From Bordetella parapertussis (lineage in GTDB: Bacteria; Pseudomonadota; Gammaproteobacteria; Burkholderiales; Burkholderiaceae_D): DNA of 32,721 nt. This document shows, piece after piece, positions 24,268 to 31,899 of this stretch; the stretch's first letter is position 1, and every line of letters begins with the position of its first letter. The stretch lies in the NCBI GenBank assembly GCA_945883145.1, contig CAMCXB010000024.1, positions 1 through 32,721 on the forward strand, read 5' to 3'. The position numbers and the translations under genes are program-made. The notes under the pieces are model-generated. The model made no database searches. It was not told where the DNA came from and saw only the letters and a list, made by a program, of their open reading frames with translations.

Positions 24268-24355
24268 AATTCCTTCCCACAAATTCTTCACACTGTTTTA
24301 TCACTTCCTTCACATTTAATTGTGACTTTCCGCGTTGTTCCTATACCGCCTTTAA
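24268..24355 (-). pseudogene. Decayed 3' fragment of a MaoC-type hydratase gene
   Basis: About 60 bases here match the 3' part of the intact maoC gene at 25269-25330 in the same orientation, at roughly 80 percent by eye. Read on the minus strand the fragment encodes IKGGIGTTRKVTIKCEGSDK, against INGGIQTTWQVTMECEGSDK in the intact gene, followed by a stop one codon after TV. Homology fades upstream of the IKGG codons and becomes gapped towards the stop. It lies between the repeat doublet and the higBA-like pair, about 970 bases from the intact copy. It is either a displaced old gene end left by an insertion or the remnant of a paralogue. Confidence 0.7.
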
Positions 24356-24499
24356 TAACCTACGGCGATAAGTATAAAAATAAATCGTAACTTCGCCTCT
24401 CAAGTTTTTGAATCTTGGTTTTCTATTGATTATTTTTCGATAAATCAAACAAGTATTTCTTTACCTTTTTTAAATAAAAAATAGACGAAAAAGAAGAGC

Positions 24500-24528
24500 T
24501 TGCATTTTTATGCCCATATAGACATAAT
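24500..24528 (+). promoter_or_regulatory. Promoter of the higBA-like pair
   Basis: TTGCAT (24500-24505), a 17-base spacer and CATAAT (24523-24528) make a reasonable sigma-70 promoter 18 bases before the toxin ATG. TTATG and CATAA (24508-24527) form a small inverted repeat over the -10, a possible autoregulatory site. The sequence from 24356 to here is AT-rich and otherwise featureless. Confidence 0.55.
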
Positions 24529-24546
24529 TTGGAAATCAGGTGGCCC

Positions 24547-24891
24547 ATGAAACAACTACTTTGGCTTGGCTCTTCAAAAAAAGACTTGAAGGCACTGCCT
24601 GATGAAATTCAAGAAATATTTGGCTTTGCCTTGTATCAAGCTCAAATTGGTAAAAAACACCAGCAAACAAAGGTGCTAAAAGGCTTTGGATCAGGAGGCG
24701 TACTTGAGGTAGTGGAAAACTGTAATAACGGCACATTCCGAGCTGTCTATACCGTTAAATTTACTGAAACAATTTATGTCCTTCATTGTTTTCAAAAGAA
24801 ATCTAAGCGTGGAATTGAAACTCCTAAGCCTGATATGGACATGATAAATGAGCGCTTAAAAGCAGCCGAAGCGCATGCAAAAGGGAAATGA
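24547..24891 (+). CDS. RelE/HigB-type toxin (phage Gp49-like family)
   Basis: A 114-residue protein of the Gp49-like/HigB branch of the RelE superfamily, whose members cleave mRNA on the ribosome. The start is ATG 24547 after AGGTGG (an in-frame TTG at 24529 is inside the promoter). Motifs typical of the family are WLGSSKKDLKALPDEIQ at the N-terminus, VLEVVENCNNGTFRAVYTV in the middle and VLHCFQKKSKRGIETPKPD near the C-terminus. Toxin lies before antitoxin, the order seen in higBA systems. The antitoxin ATG begins two bases after its stop codon start region, so the genes are coupled. It is likely functional; no frameshift is seen. Confidence 0.88.
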   Translation: MKQLLWLGSSKKDLKALPDEIQEIFGFALYQAQIGKKHQQTKVLKGFGSGGVLEVVENCNNGTFRAVYTVKFTETIYVLHCFQKKSKRGIETPKPDMDMINERLKAAEAHAKGK

Positions 24892-24892
24892 A

Positions 24893-25216
24893 ATGACTAT
24901 TATCGAAGAAGGTACTACCAACGTCTATGCCGATTTAGGCATGGCTGATGCCGAAGAAATGATAGTTAAAGCACAGCTTGCTAGCAAAATTGGAGAAATC
25001 ATAACAAGCCGAAAATGGAGTCAACAGAAGGCTGCAGATTTACTTGGTATTCCTCAATCAAAGCTATCGAAGATGTTACGTGGACAATTTCGCGGCATTA
25101 GCGAAGCGAAAATGCTAGATTGTTTAGCGCGTCTTGGGCGGAATGTACAAATTGTGGTTGGTCCACCACGTCGATCAACCACAGCCGGACGCATTGATGT
25201 TGTGTTTGCCGTATAA
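24893..25216 (+). CDS. HigA-type antitoxin, XRE-family HTH protein
   Basis: A 107-residue partner of the preceding toxin. An in-frame ATG at 24875 is within the toxin gene; the one at 24893, one base after the toxin stop, fits better. The N-terminal NVYADLGMADAEEMIVKAQL stretch is typical of the XRE antitoxins paired with Gp49-like toxins. The helix-turn-helix covers roughly residues 40-70 (WSQQKAADLLGIPQSKLSKM). It would bind and neutralise the toxin and repress the promoter at 24500. It ends 11 bases from the maoC stop on the other strand. Confidence 0.9.
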   Translation: MTIIEEGTTNVYADLGMADAEEMIVKAQLASKIGEIITSRKWSQQKAADLLGIPQSKLSKMLRGQFRGISEAKMLDCLARLGRNVQIVVGPPRRSTTAGRIDVVFAV

Positions 25217-25227
25217 ATTTATTCAAC

Positions 25228-25683
25228 CTAAAAATACTTCCTCAACACTGACTCTGCTACACATACAGGTTTATCACTACCTTCACATTCCATTGTGACT
25301 TGCCACGTTGTTTGTATGCCGCCGTTTATTTTTTCTAAAGCCATGAGGGTGAAGCGACCACGCATGCGACCACCTACTAGCATGGGAGTAGGAAAACGGA
25401 CTTTGTTTAAGCCATAGTTAATGCTCATTTTGCCTGGTGGTTGATCAATGCATTGCTCAAAAAATTTAGGCAATAGCGATAAGGTTAAAAAACCATGTGC
25501 TATGGTTCCACCAAATGGTGATTCACGCTTTGCACGTTCAGGATCGACATGTATCCATTGCGGATCATCGGTGGCTTCTGCAAATTGATTGACTCGCTCT
25601 TGACTTAACACCATCCACTCTGAAACAGCAACTTCTTTACCAACCTCTGCTTCGAGTTCTTCTACGGTTAAAAAACGACGCAT
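25228..25683 (-). CDS. MaoC-type enoyl-CoA hydratase/dehydratase (NodN-like)
   Basis: A 151-residue single hot-dog-fold protein. The hydratase motif is present: D40 and H45 in ATDDPQWIHVDPERA, with GGTIAHGFLTLSLL downstream, the R-hydratase pattern. Such proteins hydrate trans-2-enoyl-CoA to (R)-3-hydroxyacyl-CoA, and some (PhaJ) feed polyhydroxyalkanoate synthesis. It is the last of three minus-strand genes, 15 bases after the small acyl-CoA dehydrogenase, so it would act on that enzyme pair's product. A decayed copy of its 3' end lies at 24268-24355. Confidence 0.92.
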   Translation of the reverse strand: MRRFLTVEELEAEVGKEVAVSEWMVLSQERVNQFAEATDDPQWIHVDPERAKRESPFGGTIAHGFLTLSLLPKFFEQCIDQPPGKMSINYGLNKVRFPTPMLVGGRMRGRFTLMALEKINGGIQTTWQVTMECEGSDKPVCVAESVLRKYF

Positions 25684-25698
25684 GCCATCCTCTTATTT

Positions 25699-26838
25699 TT
25701 AAGCTGCTTCTTTAAATCCAGGTTGCGCGATAAAGCGTGTCAGATGATGATCAGTATCACCAAAGCTGAGCTCTATCATTGATAAACGTTTGAAATAATG
25801 CGGTGCAGGTAATTCATTGGTCACACCCATTCCACCATGCATTTGTACTGCTTGCTGCCCTATGAATTTCGCTGCCATGCCTATGCGTGCTTTTGCAGCA
25901 GACACTGTGCGACGACGTTCTTCTGCATCTGTAGACGCGACCTTAACCGCAGCAAGCATGACCAGTGAACGCGCTTGCTCTAACTGCATCAGCATTTCTG
26001 CCATGCGATGTTGTAACGCTTGGAATTTACCAATCGGTACACCAAACTGCTGCCGTGTTTTTAGATATTCCAAGGTGGCTTGTGTGAGGCTCTCCATTGC
26101 ACCTAATGCTTCTGCACACAATAAGACAACGCCATAGTCACTTGCTTGATCAATCAAGTGCCATCCTTGATGCAACTCGCCTAACAAAGCTTCAGCAGGA
26201 ACAATAACATTATCAAAACTAATAGTTGCCGCACGCATGCCATCATTGGTTCTATAGTCTTTACGCGTAATGCCTTTGGCATCGGCAGCAATCGCAAACA
26301 GTGAAATGCCTGACTTGTCTCGGTCAGATCCTGCTGTGCGTGCAGAGACGATTAAATAATCTGCTTGCGCACCATGCAGTACGACTGATTTTTCACCTTG
26401 CAAGCGATAAGCATTGTTTTCAGCATGTGCTTGTGTGGTGATGTCAAAGAGATCATAGCGAGCCTGTTTCTCTCCTAATGCACAGGCGATTTTTTTCTCA
26501 CCAGTTGCGGCTTGCTCTAACCATGCTGTGTGACTACCTGCAAGTTTTAAAAACTCTACACCGACTGCATGCGCTAAAAATGGTTCTATGACTAAGGCAC
26601 GACCTAACTCTTGCATCACCACCATCATGTCAACAGCGGAGCCATTAAAGCCACCTTGTTCTTCAGGCACGGCTAATGCCATTAAACCTAATTCCGCCAT
26701 GGCTTGCCATGCAGCGTCTGAAACACCGACTTCTGATTCTATGATGTGTTTTCTTTGCTCAAAACCATAGTCTTTGTCAGACCAACGACGTATGGCATCA
26801 GCGAGTTGTTGTTGTTCTGGGTTTATATCAAAGTCCAT
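25699..26838 (-). CDS. Acyl-CoA dehydrogenase, small subunit type (PimD-like)
   Basis: A 379-residue acyl-CoA dehydrogenase-fold flavoprotein. It shows the N-terminal helical domain (DFDINPEQQQLADAIRRW), RTNDGMRAATISFDNVIVP in the beta domain, and RQQFGVPIGKFQALQHRMAEM and QMHGGMGVTNELPAPHYFKR in the C-terminal domain. Where many family members have the catalytic EGT stretch it has SFGDTDHHLTRF, without the glutamate. Genes like this occur next to a second dehydrogenase gene, as with pimC/pimD and the mycobacterial steroid enzymes that form heterotetramers. The large partner ends 7 bases upstream, supporting a heteromeric enzyme. The substrate is unknown. Confidence 0.9.
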   Translation of the reverse strand: MDFDINPEQQQLADAIRRWSDKDYGFEQRKHIIESEVGVSDAAWQAMAELGLMALAVPEEQGGFNGSAVDMMVVMQELGRALVIEPFLAHAVGVEFLKLAGSHTAWLEQAATGEKKIACALGEKQARYDLFDITTQAHAENNAYRLQGEKSVVLHGAQADYLIVSARTAGSDRDKSGISLFAIAADAKGITRKDYRTNDGMRAATISFDNVIVPAEALLGELHQGWHLIDQASDYGVVLLCAEALGAMESLTQATLEYLKTRQQFGVPIGKFQALQHRMAEMLMQLEQARSLVMLAAVKVASTDAEERRRTVSAAKARIGMAAKFIGQQAVQMHGGMGVTNELPAPHYFKRLSMIELSFGDTDHHLTRFIAQPGFKEAA

Positions 26839-26845
26839 ATTGTCC

Positions 26846-28042
26846 TCACAATCCCAAGATCATCTGTGTGATGATGTTTTTCTGGATTTCATTCGAGCCA
26901 CCATAAATCGATGTCTTACGGTAGTTGTAGTAATACGGTACCAGCGGTGCTGCATCATCATCTCCTGCTGCACTATGTGGCGACTCACCTTCTAAGAATG
27001 CAGTATCAAAAGGTAAGCCTTGTGGTCCAACTACTTCCACCATCAACTCAGTTAAGAGTTGCTGTACTTCGGTGCCTTTGATTTTTAGCATTGAAGCCTC
27101 TGGACCTGGCCCACGACCTTTTGCTTCACCCGCAACCACACGCATGACGGTGACTTCTAATGCCATCAATTCAATTTCTAGCGCTGCGAGCTTATGTGCA
27201 AAGATAGGATCATCAATTAAGGGATGCCCATTTTTTTTCTGATTGGTGGCTATACGCTTTAAAAAAGCGAGTTCACGTTTAGAGCGACCTACTGCTGCTA
27301 TGTTAGTACGTTCATGTCCGAGCAAATATTTTGCATAGGTCCAGCCTTTGTTTTCTTCACCAACCAGATTTGCAACTGGTACTTTGACGTTATCAAAAAA
27401 GACTTCATTGACTTCTACATCTTCATCGATCAGTTTGATAGGTCTTACGGTAATGCCTGGCGTTTTCATATCCATCAACAAAAAGGAAATCCCTTCTTGT
27501 TTACGTACACCAGAATCGGTGCGCACTAAACAAAACATCATGTCTGCAAGTTGTGCCAGTGTAGTCCAAGTTTTTTGACCGTTGACGATGTAATGATCGC
27601 CACTACGTTCAGCGCGTGTTTTTAGTGAAGCTAAATCAGAACCTGAGCCTGGTTCTGAATAACCCTGACACCACCAATCTTCACACGACAATATGCGTGG
27701 CAGGTAATGCCGCTTTTGACTTTCACTACCAAACGCTATGAGGACAGGTGCAACCATATTCACACCAAAAGGCATGATGGCAGGTGTGCCGGCACGTGCG
27801 CACTCTTCTTCCCAGATATGTTGTTGGACTTTGCTCCAACCTGTGCCACCGAGTTCAACTGGCCAGTTGGGCGCAACCCAACCTTGGATCGCAACAATTT
27901 TATGCCAACGCACAAAATCTTCACGACTCAGTCGTTTGTGATTGAGCACCTTGTGCTGTAAATCAGTGGGCAAATTCGCAGCTAGCCAACTGCGCACGCT
28001 ATCCCTGAATGCCAAATCGCTAGTCGCGTAATTTAGATCCAT
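26846..28042 (-). CDS. Acyl-CoA dehydrogenase, large subunit type (PimC-like)
   Basis: A 398-residue acyl-CoA dehydrogenase. The start is the ATG at 28042 (DLNYATSDLAFRDSVRSWL), preceded by GGAGAC; the frame extends to 28084 but without a better site. CQGYSEPGSGSDLASLKTRA is the FAD/substrate segment, NGQKTWTTLAQLADMM the beta-domain contact, and the C-terminal end reads YGGSNEIQKNIITQMIL, with Gly where many homologues have Glu. It begins a three-gene operon with the small dehydrogenase and MaoC. Possible roles are degradation of dicarboxylic, branched or cyclic acyl-CoAs; the sequence does not decide. Confidence 0.9.
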   Translation of the reverse strand: MDLNYATSDLAFRDSVRSWLAANLPTDLQHKVLNHKRLSREDFVRWHKIVAIQGWVAPNWPVELGGTGWSKVQQHIWEEECARAGTPAIMPFGVNMVAPVLIAFGSESQKRHYLPRILSCEDWWCQGYSEPGSGSDLASLKTRAERSGDHYIVNGQKTWTTLAQLADMMFCLVRTDSGVRKQEGISFLLMDMKTPGITVRPIKLIDEDVEVNEVFFDNVKVPVANLVGEENKGWTYAKYLLGHERTNIAAVGRSKRELAFLKRIATNQKKNGHPLIDDPIFAHKLAALEIELMALEVTVMRVVAGEAKGRGPGPEASMLKIKGTEVQQLLTELMVEVVGPQGLPFDTAFLEGESPHSAAGDDDAAPLVPYYYNYRKTSIYGGSNEIQKNIITQMILGL

Positions 28043-28110
28043 AGTGTCTCCAACGGTTGATTTTATTATTAGCTTTAAACGCATGCTGCTAAGTGCATAC
28101 AGTTTAAAAG

Positions 28111-28126
28111 CACGACCGTTCGAATC
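28111..28126. promoter_or_regulatory. Candidate TetR-type operator upstream of the acyl-CoA dehydrogenase operon
   Basis: ACGACCGTTCGA is an imperfect palindrome (8 of 12 positions) of the sort bound by TetR-family fatty-acid regulators. It lies about 70 bases before the operon start. No regulator gene is adjacent, so this is a weak candidate. The rest of 28043-28222 shows nothing I can name. Confidence 0.25.
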
Positions 28127-28222
28127 TTACACTAAGATGGCTGTCACCACTGACAACGCTAAAAGAAGAAGGAAATGGAGAACGAGATAAGAACACGCGA
28201 CGCATGAAGCGCCGCGCTTACT

Positions 28223-28351
28223 TCAGTCTATATAGGAATGAAAAACATCCGGATGCTGCACTGAACTCATATTTGATTGTCCAGATTTAGGATAACTACT
28301 ACAGGCAGCAAGCGACAGTATTGCTAAGAACATTAGGCAGCGTTTAATCAT
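28223..28351 (-). CDS. Small lipoprotein of 42 residues
   Basis: An ORF of 42 residues from the ATG at 28351, which has a textbook AAGGAGAG ribosome site 7 bases ahead. The signal peptide (MIKRCLMFLAILSLAAC) ends in the lipobox LAAC with the lipidated cysteine at C17. The mature part is only 26 residues (CSSYPKSGQSNMSSVQHPDV and a few more). Residue 2 after the cysteine is Ser, which favours outer-membrane sorting. I do not recognise a family. The longer frame to 28441 lacks a start signal. Function unknown. Confidence 0.7.
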   Translation of the reverse strand: MIKRCLMFLAILSLAACSSYPKSGQSNMSSVQHPDVFHSYID

Positions 28352-28646
28352 GTTTCTCTCCTTGTCATGATGGTTGATCACATGCAGAAAGCGAGAAAAT
28401 GCGCTAAGTGCCTTCTGCCAGCTCTCTATCAGAGCTTGCATTTCGCAATTAGTTCACGAAAAGAACTATTGTTATGAAAAAAGAAAATGAAAGGAAATTG
28501 ATTTCAGTCGCTGACTACAAAGTTGTTGAATCAATCAGAGTCCAAAACCATCAATTAGTTTAGCTTAGGAGGCTATTTGATTGTTAAATCATCTACTGAA
28601 CAGATGCGCCACAATGATTGCTAATGCAAGATGCGATAAGAAATTA
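28352..28646. other. 295-base stretch without a confident gene
   Basis: The only plausible coding sign is a 29-codon ORF on the plus strand (28474-28563), starting ATGAAAAAAGAAAATG, lysine- and glutamate-rich with a weak ribosome site. An AGGAGG at 28567 precedes no convincing ORF. The minus-strand end near 28360-28450 must hold the lipoprotein promoter, but I cannot assign hexamers. Confidence 0.3.
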
Positions 28647-29033
28647 TCAACGACACACTTTCTGCATCACAGCTGCTTCTATACTGCCTGCTTTAACTGG
28701 CACCATTGCCCCTGCTTTTTGTTCTGTGAACACGGCGGTACCATTTCCCATATTTTCTGGGAACAGTGTGATCGCAAGTTGTTGCACCATTATTGTTTTG
28801 CAGTCAAAACCAAATTCAGTTTTAGACGTCAAATAAGATTGATCTGCATGGGATTGCATTCTATGAAAATCCTGCAGCACAATGACTTTTGTTAAGCCAT
28901 TCGCTTTAGCGATGGAATCAGGATCAACATACGTAATACCATCTTTCGTTTCTCTCAAAATCTCAATAGCGGCATGCGCCAGATTGAAACACAACACTGT
29001 TAAACATAAAAATAGAATTTTTTTCAATCTCAA
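28647..29033 (-). CDS. Exported surface-adhesin-E-like protein
   Basis: A 128-residue secreted protein. The signal peptide MRLKKILFLCLTVLCFNLAHA ends in an AHA cleavage site. The mature part matches the surface-adhesin protein E domain in pattern: YVDPDSIAKANGLTKVIVL, then SYLTSKTEFGFDCKT, ENMGNGTAVF, and the closing PVKAGSIEAAVMQKVC. Cys in FDCK and the C-terminal VCR probably form a disulfide. In Haemophilus protein E binds vitronectin and plasminogen; in environmental proteobacteria the domain is common and its role is unknown. It follows the Sel1 gene by 9 bases, so both are likely cotranscribed. Confidence 0.82.
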   Translation of the reverse strand: MRLKKILFLCLTVLCFNLAHAAIEILRETKDGITYVDPDSIAKANGLTKVIVLQDFHRMQSHADQSYLTSKTEFGFDCKTIMVQQLAITLFPENMGNGTAVFTEQKAGAMVPVKAGSIEAAVMQKVCR

Positions 29034-29042
29034 TGCTCCGAT

Positions 29043-30296
29043 TTAAGAGATAAGGTTTTCATCGGCTTGCTCTTTAACAAAAGCATGAATGAAATTTGCT
29101 CCGCGCCAGTCAGCCATTTCCACATCCACCTCATCCATTTTGCTGCTTAATAAGGCCATACTATCCTTAGCATAAACATAGCCGCATGCATCACTGATTT
29201 TGTACCACTTGTAAGCTTCAATTAAATCTTCTTCTACACCTTGGCCATGAGAATATAAAAATCCAAGATTAAACTGCGCCTGTGCATTACCTTTTTTTGC
29301 AGCCATTAAAAACCATTCTGCTGCTAACGTAAAATTCTGCGCAATGCCCTGTCCTTGTGCTGCCATTAAACCTACCTGACATTCAGCACCAGCATCTCCT
29401 TGTGCGGCTGCCATAGAATAATAGACATAGGCTTTCATCATGTTTTTAGAATGCTTACGAGTCGCCACACCTAAAGTTAAATCATTGCGTTTTTGTTCGC
29501 TTAAATCTGGCGTATGTGCAGGATGATCCGGCTCATCTAAAAATTTAAACCATTCTCCTGCTCGCAACTGTGCCGCTAAATGTCCTTGTTCTGCTGCAGA
29601 TTCATAGTAACCAATGGCTAAGCCTGGTCGCATACGCGCTATGGCACCGCGCTCAATTAAACAGGCAAGCTGATACTGTGCATTCACGCTGCCGCGATCG
29701 GAAGCTTGATTATATAAAATGATCGCAACATCTAAATCTTGTTGCACACCACGACCGTGTTCAGTTGCATAGCCTAAGTTGTAGTATGCCTCTGCATAAT
29801 CTTGACGAATAGCTGAACGAAACCAAGCAACAGCCAAATCAAAATCCTGCTCTAAGCCGTCTGCATGCATAAACATTTCGCCTATGTCATTCATGGCTTT
29901 ACCATCTTCTCCGCGCTGTGCAATCGCGAAGCATTCTTTCGCTTTCAAAAAAGCGCTAGATAAATTTTTCGCTAGTTCGTGTTGTATATGACTTAACTCT
30001 GCGTCTAAGCGTCGCACATCGAGAACTGCCTCTGCCGCACCAAAACCTGCAGCTAAGTTTAACCACATAAAGGCACGCAAGCGATTACGTACGCGTCCAT
30101 GTGCATGTAAATTCAATAAGCCGAGTCGATACAACGCGCGCGTCTCACCGCGTAAAGCAGCTATACAGAAAAGTCTGCATGCTTTTTGATAATCTTGCTG
30201 AATATCTTTGCCTTCAAATATCTTATGCGCGAGTGCATACAACGAACGCAAATCGATAGTGAGCAATTGTTCCAGTCCACGATCCAGAGTACGCAT
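29043..30296 (-). CDS. Sel1-repeat (SLR/TPR-like) protein
   Basis: A 417-residue protein built largely of Sel1-like repeats of about 36 residues. Clear repeats include AMNDIGEMFMHADGLEQDFD, AYYNLGYATEHGRGVQQDLD, AECQVGLMAAQGQGIAQNFT and AQFNLGFLYSHGQGVEEDLI. A less regular region lies at about 245-280. No signal peptide is seen, so it is probably cytoplasmic and serves as a protein-binding scaffold. Such proteins often sit in signalling or stress pathways. The adhesin-E-like gene follows 9 bases downstream. The function cannot be deduced. Confidence 0.88.
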   Translation of the reverse strand: MRTLDRGLEQLLTIDLRSLYALAHKIFEGKDIQQDYQKACRLFCIAALRGETRALYRLGLLNLHAHGRVRNRLRAFMWLNLAAGFGAAEAVLDVRRLDAELSHIQHELAKNLSSAFLKAKECFAIAQRGEDGKAMNDIGEMFMHADGLEQDFDLAVAWFRSAIRQDYAEAYYNLGYATEHGRGVQQDLDVAIILYNQASDRGSVNAQYQLACLIERGAIARMRPGLAIGYYESAAEQGHLAAQLRAGEWFKFLDEPDHPAHTPDLSEQKRNDLTLGVATRKHSKNMMKAYVYYSMAAAQGDAGAECQVGLMAAQGQGIAQNFTLAAEWFLMAAKKGNAQAQFNLGFLYSHGQGVEEDLIEAYKWYKISDACGYVYAKDSMALLSSKMDEVDVEMADWRGANFIHAFVKEQADENLIS

Positions 30297-30723
30297 TACT
30301 TCATTTCAAAAATAGAAAAATTAAAATCTGACTTGACTAACTCAACAAAAAACAATATCAAGCACACCTAAAAACCCCGTAATTACTAAATGATTTCGAT
30401 GCCACAAGTGAGATTATGCAGGTAAACCTATTCCTTAAGCTGAGCTTTTCACGAACAACAAGCCGTTATTGAATCTCTCTCAAGGTTTTAGTAAAGAGAA
30501 ACTGACTGGTAGTCAAAAACCAAGCTTACAGTCGTTACGGCAAAAGTCGTTCGCAATCTGCATGCTTACGGTTATGATTAAAAACTATGTGTAGCCATTA
30601 GCGGCTTAAATCTTTTTTATTTCATAGATTTAAGAGCCCGTTGCCGTTCAAGACCCTAAATACATGCACTACTTGCAGCACAGCGTCAGGCTTTAGACCA
30701 ATTTTCAATATCGTATTGCTAAA
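30297..30723. other. 427-base intergenic region with an inverted repeat
   Basis: This divergent gap holds no ORF I would support. CTTAAATCT (30605-30613) and AGATTTAAG (30626-30634) form a perfect nine-pair inverted repeat around a T-rich loop, about 90 bases before the next gene. TATTGC-like boxes near 30712 could form part of its promoter. There is no tRNA-like fold. The length leaves room for a small RNA, but I see no terminator inside. Confidence 0.35.
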
Positions 30724-31149
30724 ATGACAAAACCATTAATACTCGCCATCGTCTTTGGCGCATTCGGCTTGCTAGGAACATTCGGCTTGCTTCAAAGCCG
30801 CCCTTCGCATCCGCCCTCCGCTGAGCACATTGCGCAGATCAACGATCCGGCCGCCAAACGTACCTTGGTCGCTCTTGAGTCCGCCAAAGCGGTGTTAGAA
30901 AAAGTGCAATTCCCTGATACCTTGCAATGGAAAAAAGTCCATGTAACACCAGATGCAAGTGTGGCATGTATTGAATACAATACACAAAAAGTCACCGGTG
31001 AAGTTGAACATGAATACGTCGTGTTCACAAAAGAGAAAACCAGTGATAGCCCTAGTGATTGGAATAATAACTGCCGCGGAGCGACCTATAACTTAAAATC
31101 GATTACGACCTTTTTACATTGGCCTAAAACAGAAGCGGAACAAAAATAA
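30724..31149 (+). CDS. Uncharacterised membrane-anchored or exported protein
   Basis: A 141-residue protein I cannot name. A hydrophobic N-terminal segment (LILAIVFGAFGLLGTFGLL, residues 5-23) is followed by a Pro/His-rich linker, so it is either anchored in the inner membrane facing the periplasm or secreted. Two cysteines (C82 in ACIEYNTQK and C117 in NNNCRGA) could form a disulfide outside the cytoplasm. The middle segment VACIEYNTQKVTGEVEHEYVVF looks like a beta-sheet domain. The ATG lacks a clear ribosome site. A good terminator follows 68 bases after the stop, so it is likely a single-gene unit. Confidence 0.7.
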   Translation: MTKPLILAIVFGAFGLLGTFGLLQSRPSHPPSAEHIAQINDPAAKRTLVALESAKAVLEKVQFPDTLQWKKVHVTPDASVACIEYNTQKVTGEVEHEYVVFTKEKTSDSPSDWNNNCRGATYNLKSITTFLHWPKTEAEQK

Positions 31150-31216
31150 GCGAGACTAAACAACTCACTCGAGTTGGATAAGCAGAGCGTTGTTATTCCA
31201 ACTACCAACCGCAACA

Positions 31217-31244
31217 ATAGAGGCCACTTGGTCTCTATTTTTTT
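31217..31244 (+). terminator. Rho-independent terminator after the uncharacterised exported protein gene
   Basis: ATAGAGGCC and GGTCTCTAT pair over nine positions (one G-T wobble) around loop ACTT and run into seven Ts. It is a textbook terminator. Confidence 0.85.
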
Positions 31245-31294
31245 GATCTGTGTTGTAATGCCACTGTTTTAATCTGAATAAAATTAGCTTGGTT

Positions 31295-31867
31295 ATGGAA
31301 AAAACTTCAGATTTAGAAATTCACAGCATTGCTGTACCTAGTACTCAACTTGTTTATTGGTGCAGTTTGCATGAACACATCCCTGCCTTAATGACTGCAC
31401 GACTCGCAATTGATGAGGTACGCGCACTTCATCCTGAAAGCACACCCTCGAATGTCAAAGCGGTTTATATGAGCCCATGGGGTAGTCATCTCATATCAAA
31501 TAAATTCCAACCACTGATTGAACTCGTAGAAAATACTGCGGTTGAAATCAGCTCAAGATTTTTTAAAGCAGATTTAAAAAAACTTAACATCAAACCTAGT
31601 GTGACAGATTGCTGGGGCGTGATTTATGAAGAATCTGATTACGTCAATCCGCATGCACATTTTCCAGCTGATTTAGCAGCAGTGATTTATCTGGAGGCTG
31701 AAGAAGGATGTGCACCGATAGTATTTGGAGATGGATTTTCCATCACACCCAAACCAGCATTATTAGTCATGTTTCCGGGTTCATTAATGCATGCAGTCCC
31801 ACCGAATACAGCAAAGCGCACCGTAGTCGCTATGAATATTCACATGCTGCCTAATTTTAGTGGTTGA
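31295..31867 (+). CDS. 2OG-Fe(II) oxygenase-like protein
   Basis: A 190-residue protein with the double-stranded beta-helix pattern of the TIGR02466 type putative 2OG-Fe(II) oxygenases. The presumed metal ligands lie in VNPHAHFPADLAAVIYLEAE and in PGSLMHAVPPNTAKRTVVAMN; the arginine of the second stretch would bind the 2-oxoglutarate carboxylate. Which residue is the acidic ligand is not clear, so activity is uncertain. The ATG at 31295 is preferred over a TTG six bases upstream; neither has a good ribosome site. Substrate unknown. It converges with the kinase gene on the other strand, 32 bases away, with a direct repeat AAAGCGATTA in the gap. Confidence 0.75.
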   Translation: MEKTSDLEIHSIAVPSTQLVYWCSLHEHIPALMTARLAIDEVRALHPESTPSNVKAVYMSPWGSHLISNKFQPLIELVENTAVEISSRFFKADLKKLNIKPSVTDCWGVIYEESDYVNPHAHFPADLAAVIYLEAEEGCAPIVFGDGFSITPKPALLVMFPGSLMHAVPPNTAKRTVVAMNIHMLPNFSG

Positions 31868-31899
31868 AATAAAGCGATTAAATTAAATTTCTAAAGCGA

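Noticed and set aside
28581..28895. 104-codon plus-strand frame after an AGGAGG
   Set aside because: It starts at TTG, overlaps the adhesin-E-like gene antisense, and has a Cys/His-rich composition typical of a shadow.
30297..30723. tRNA or riboswitch in the long gap
   Set aside because: No cloverleaf pairing, T-loop sequence or known aptamer core could be found by eye.
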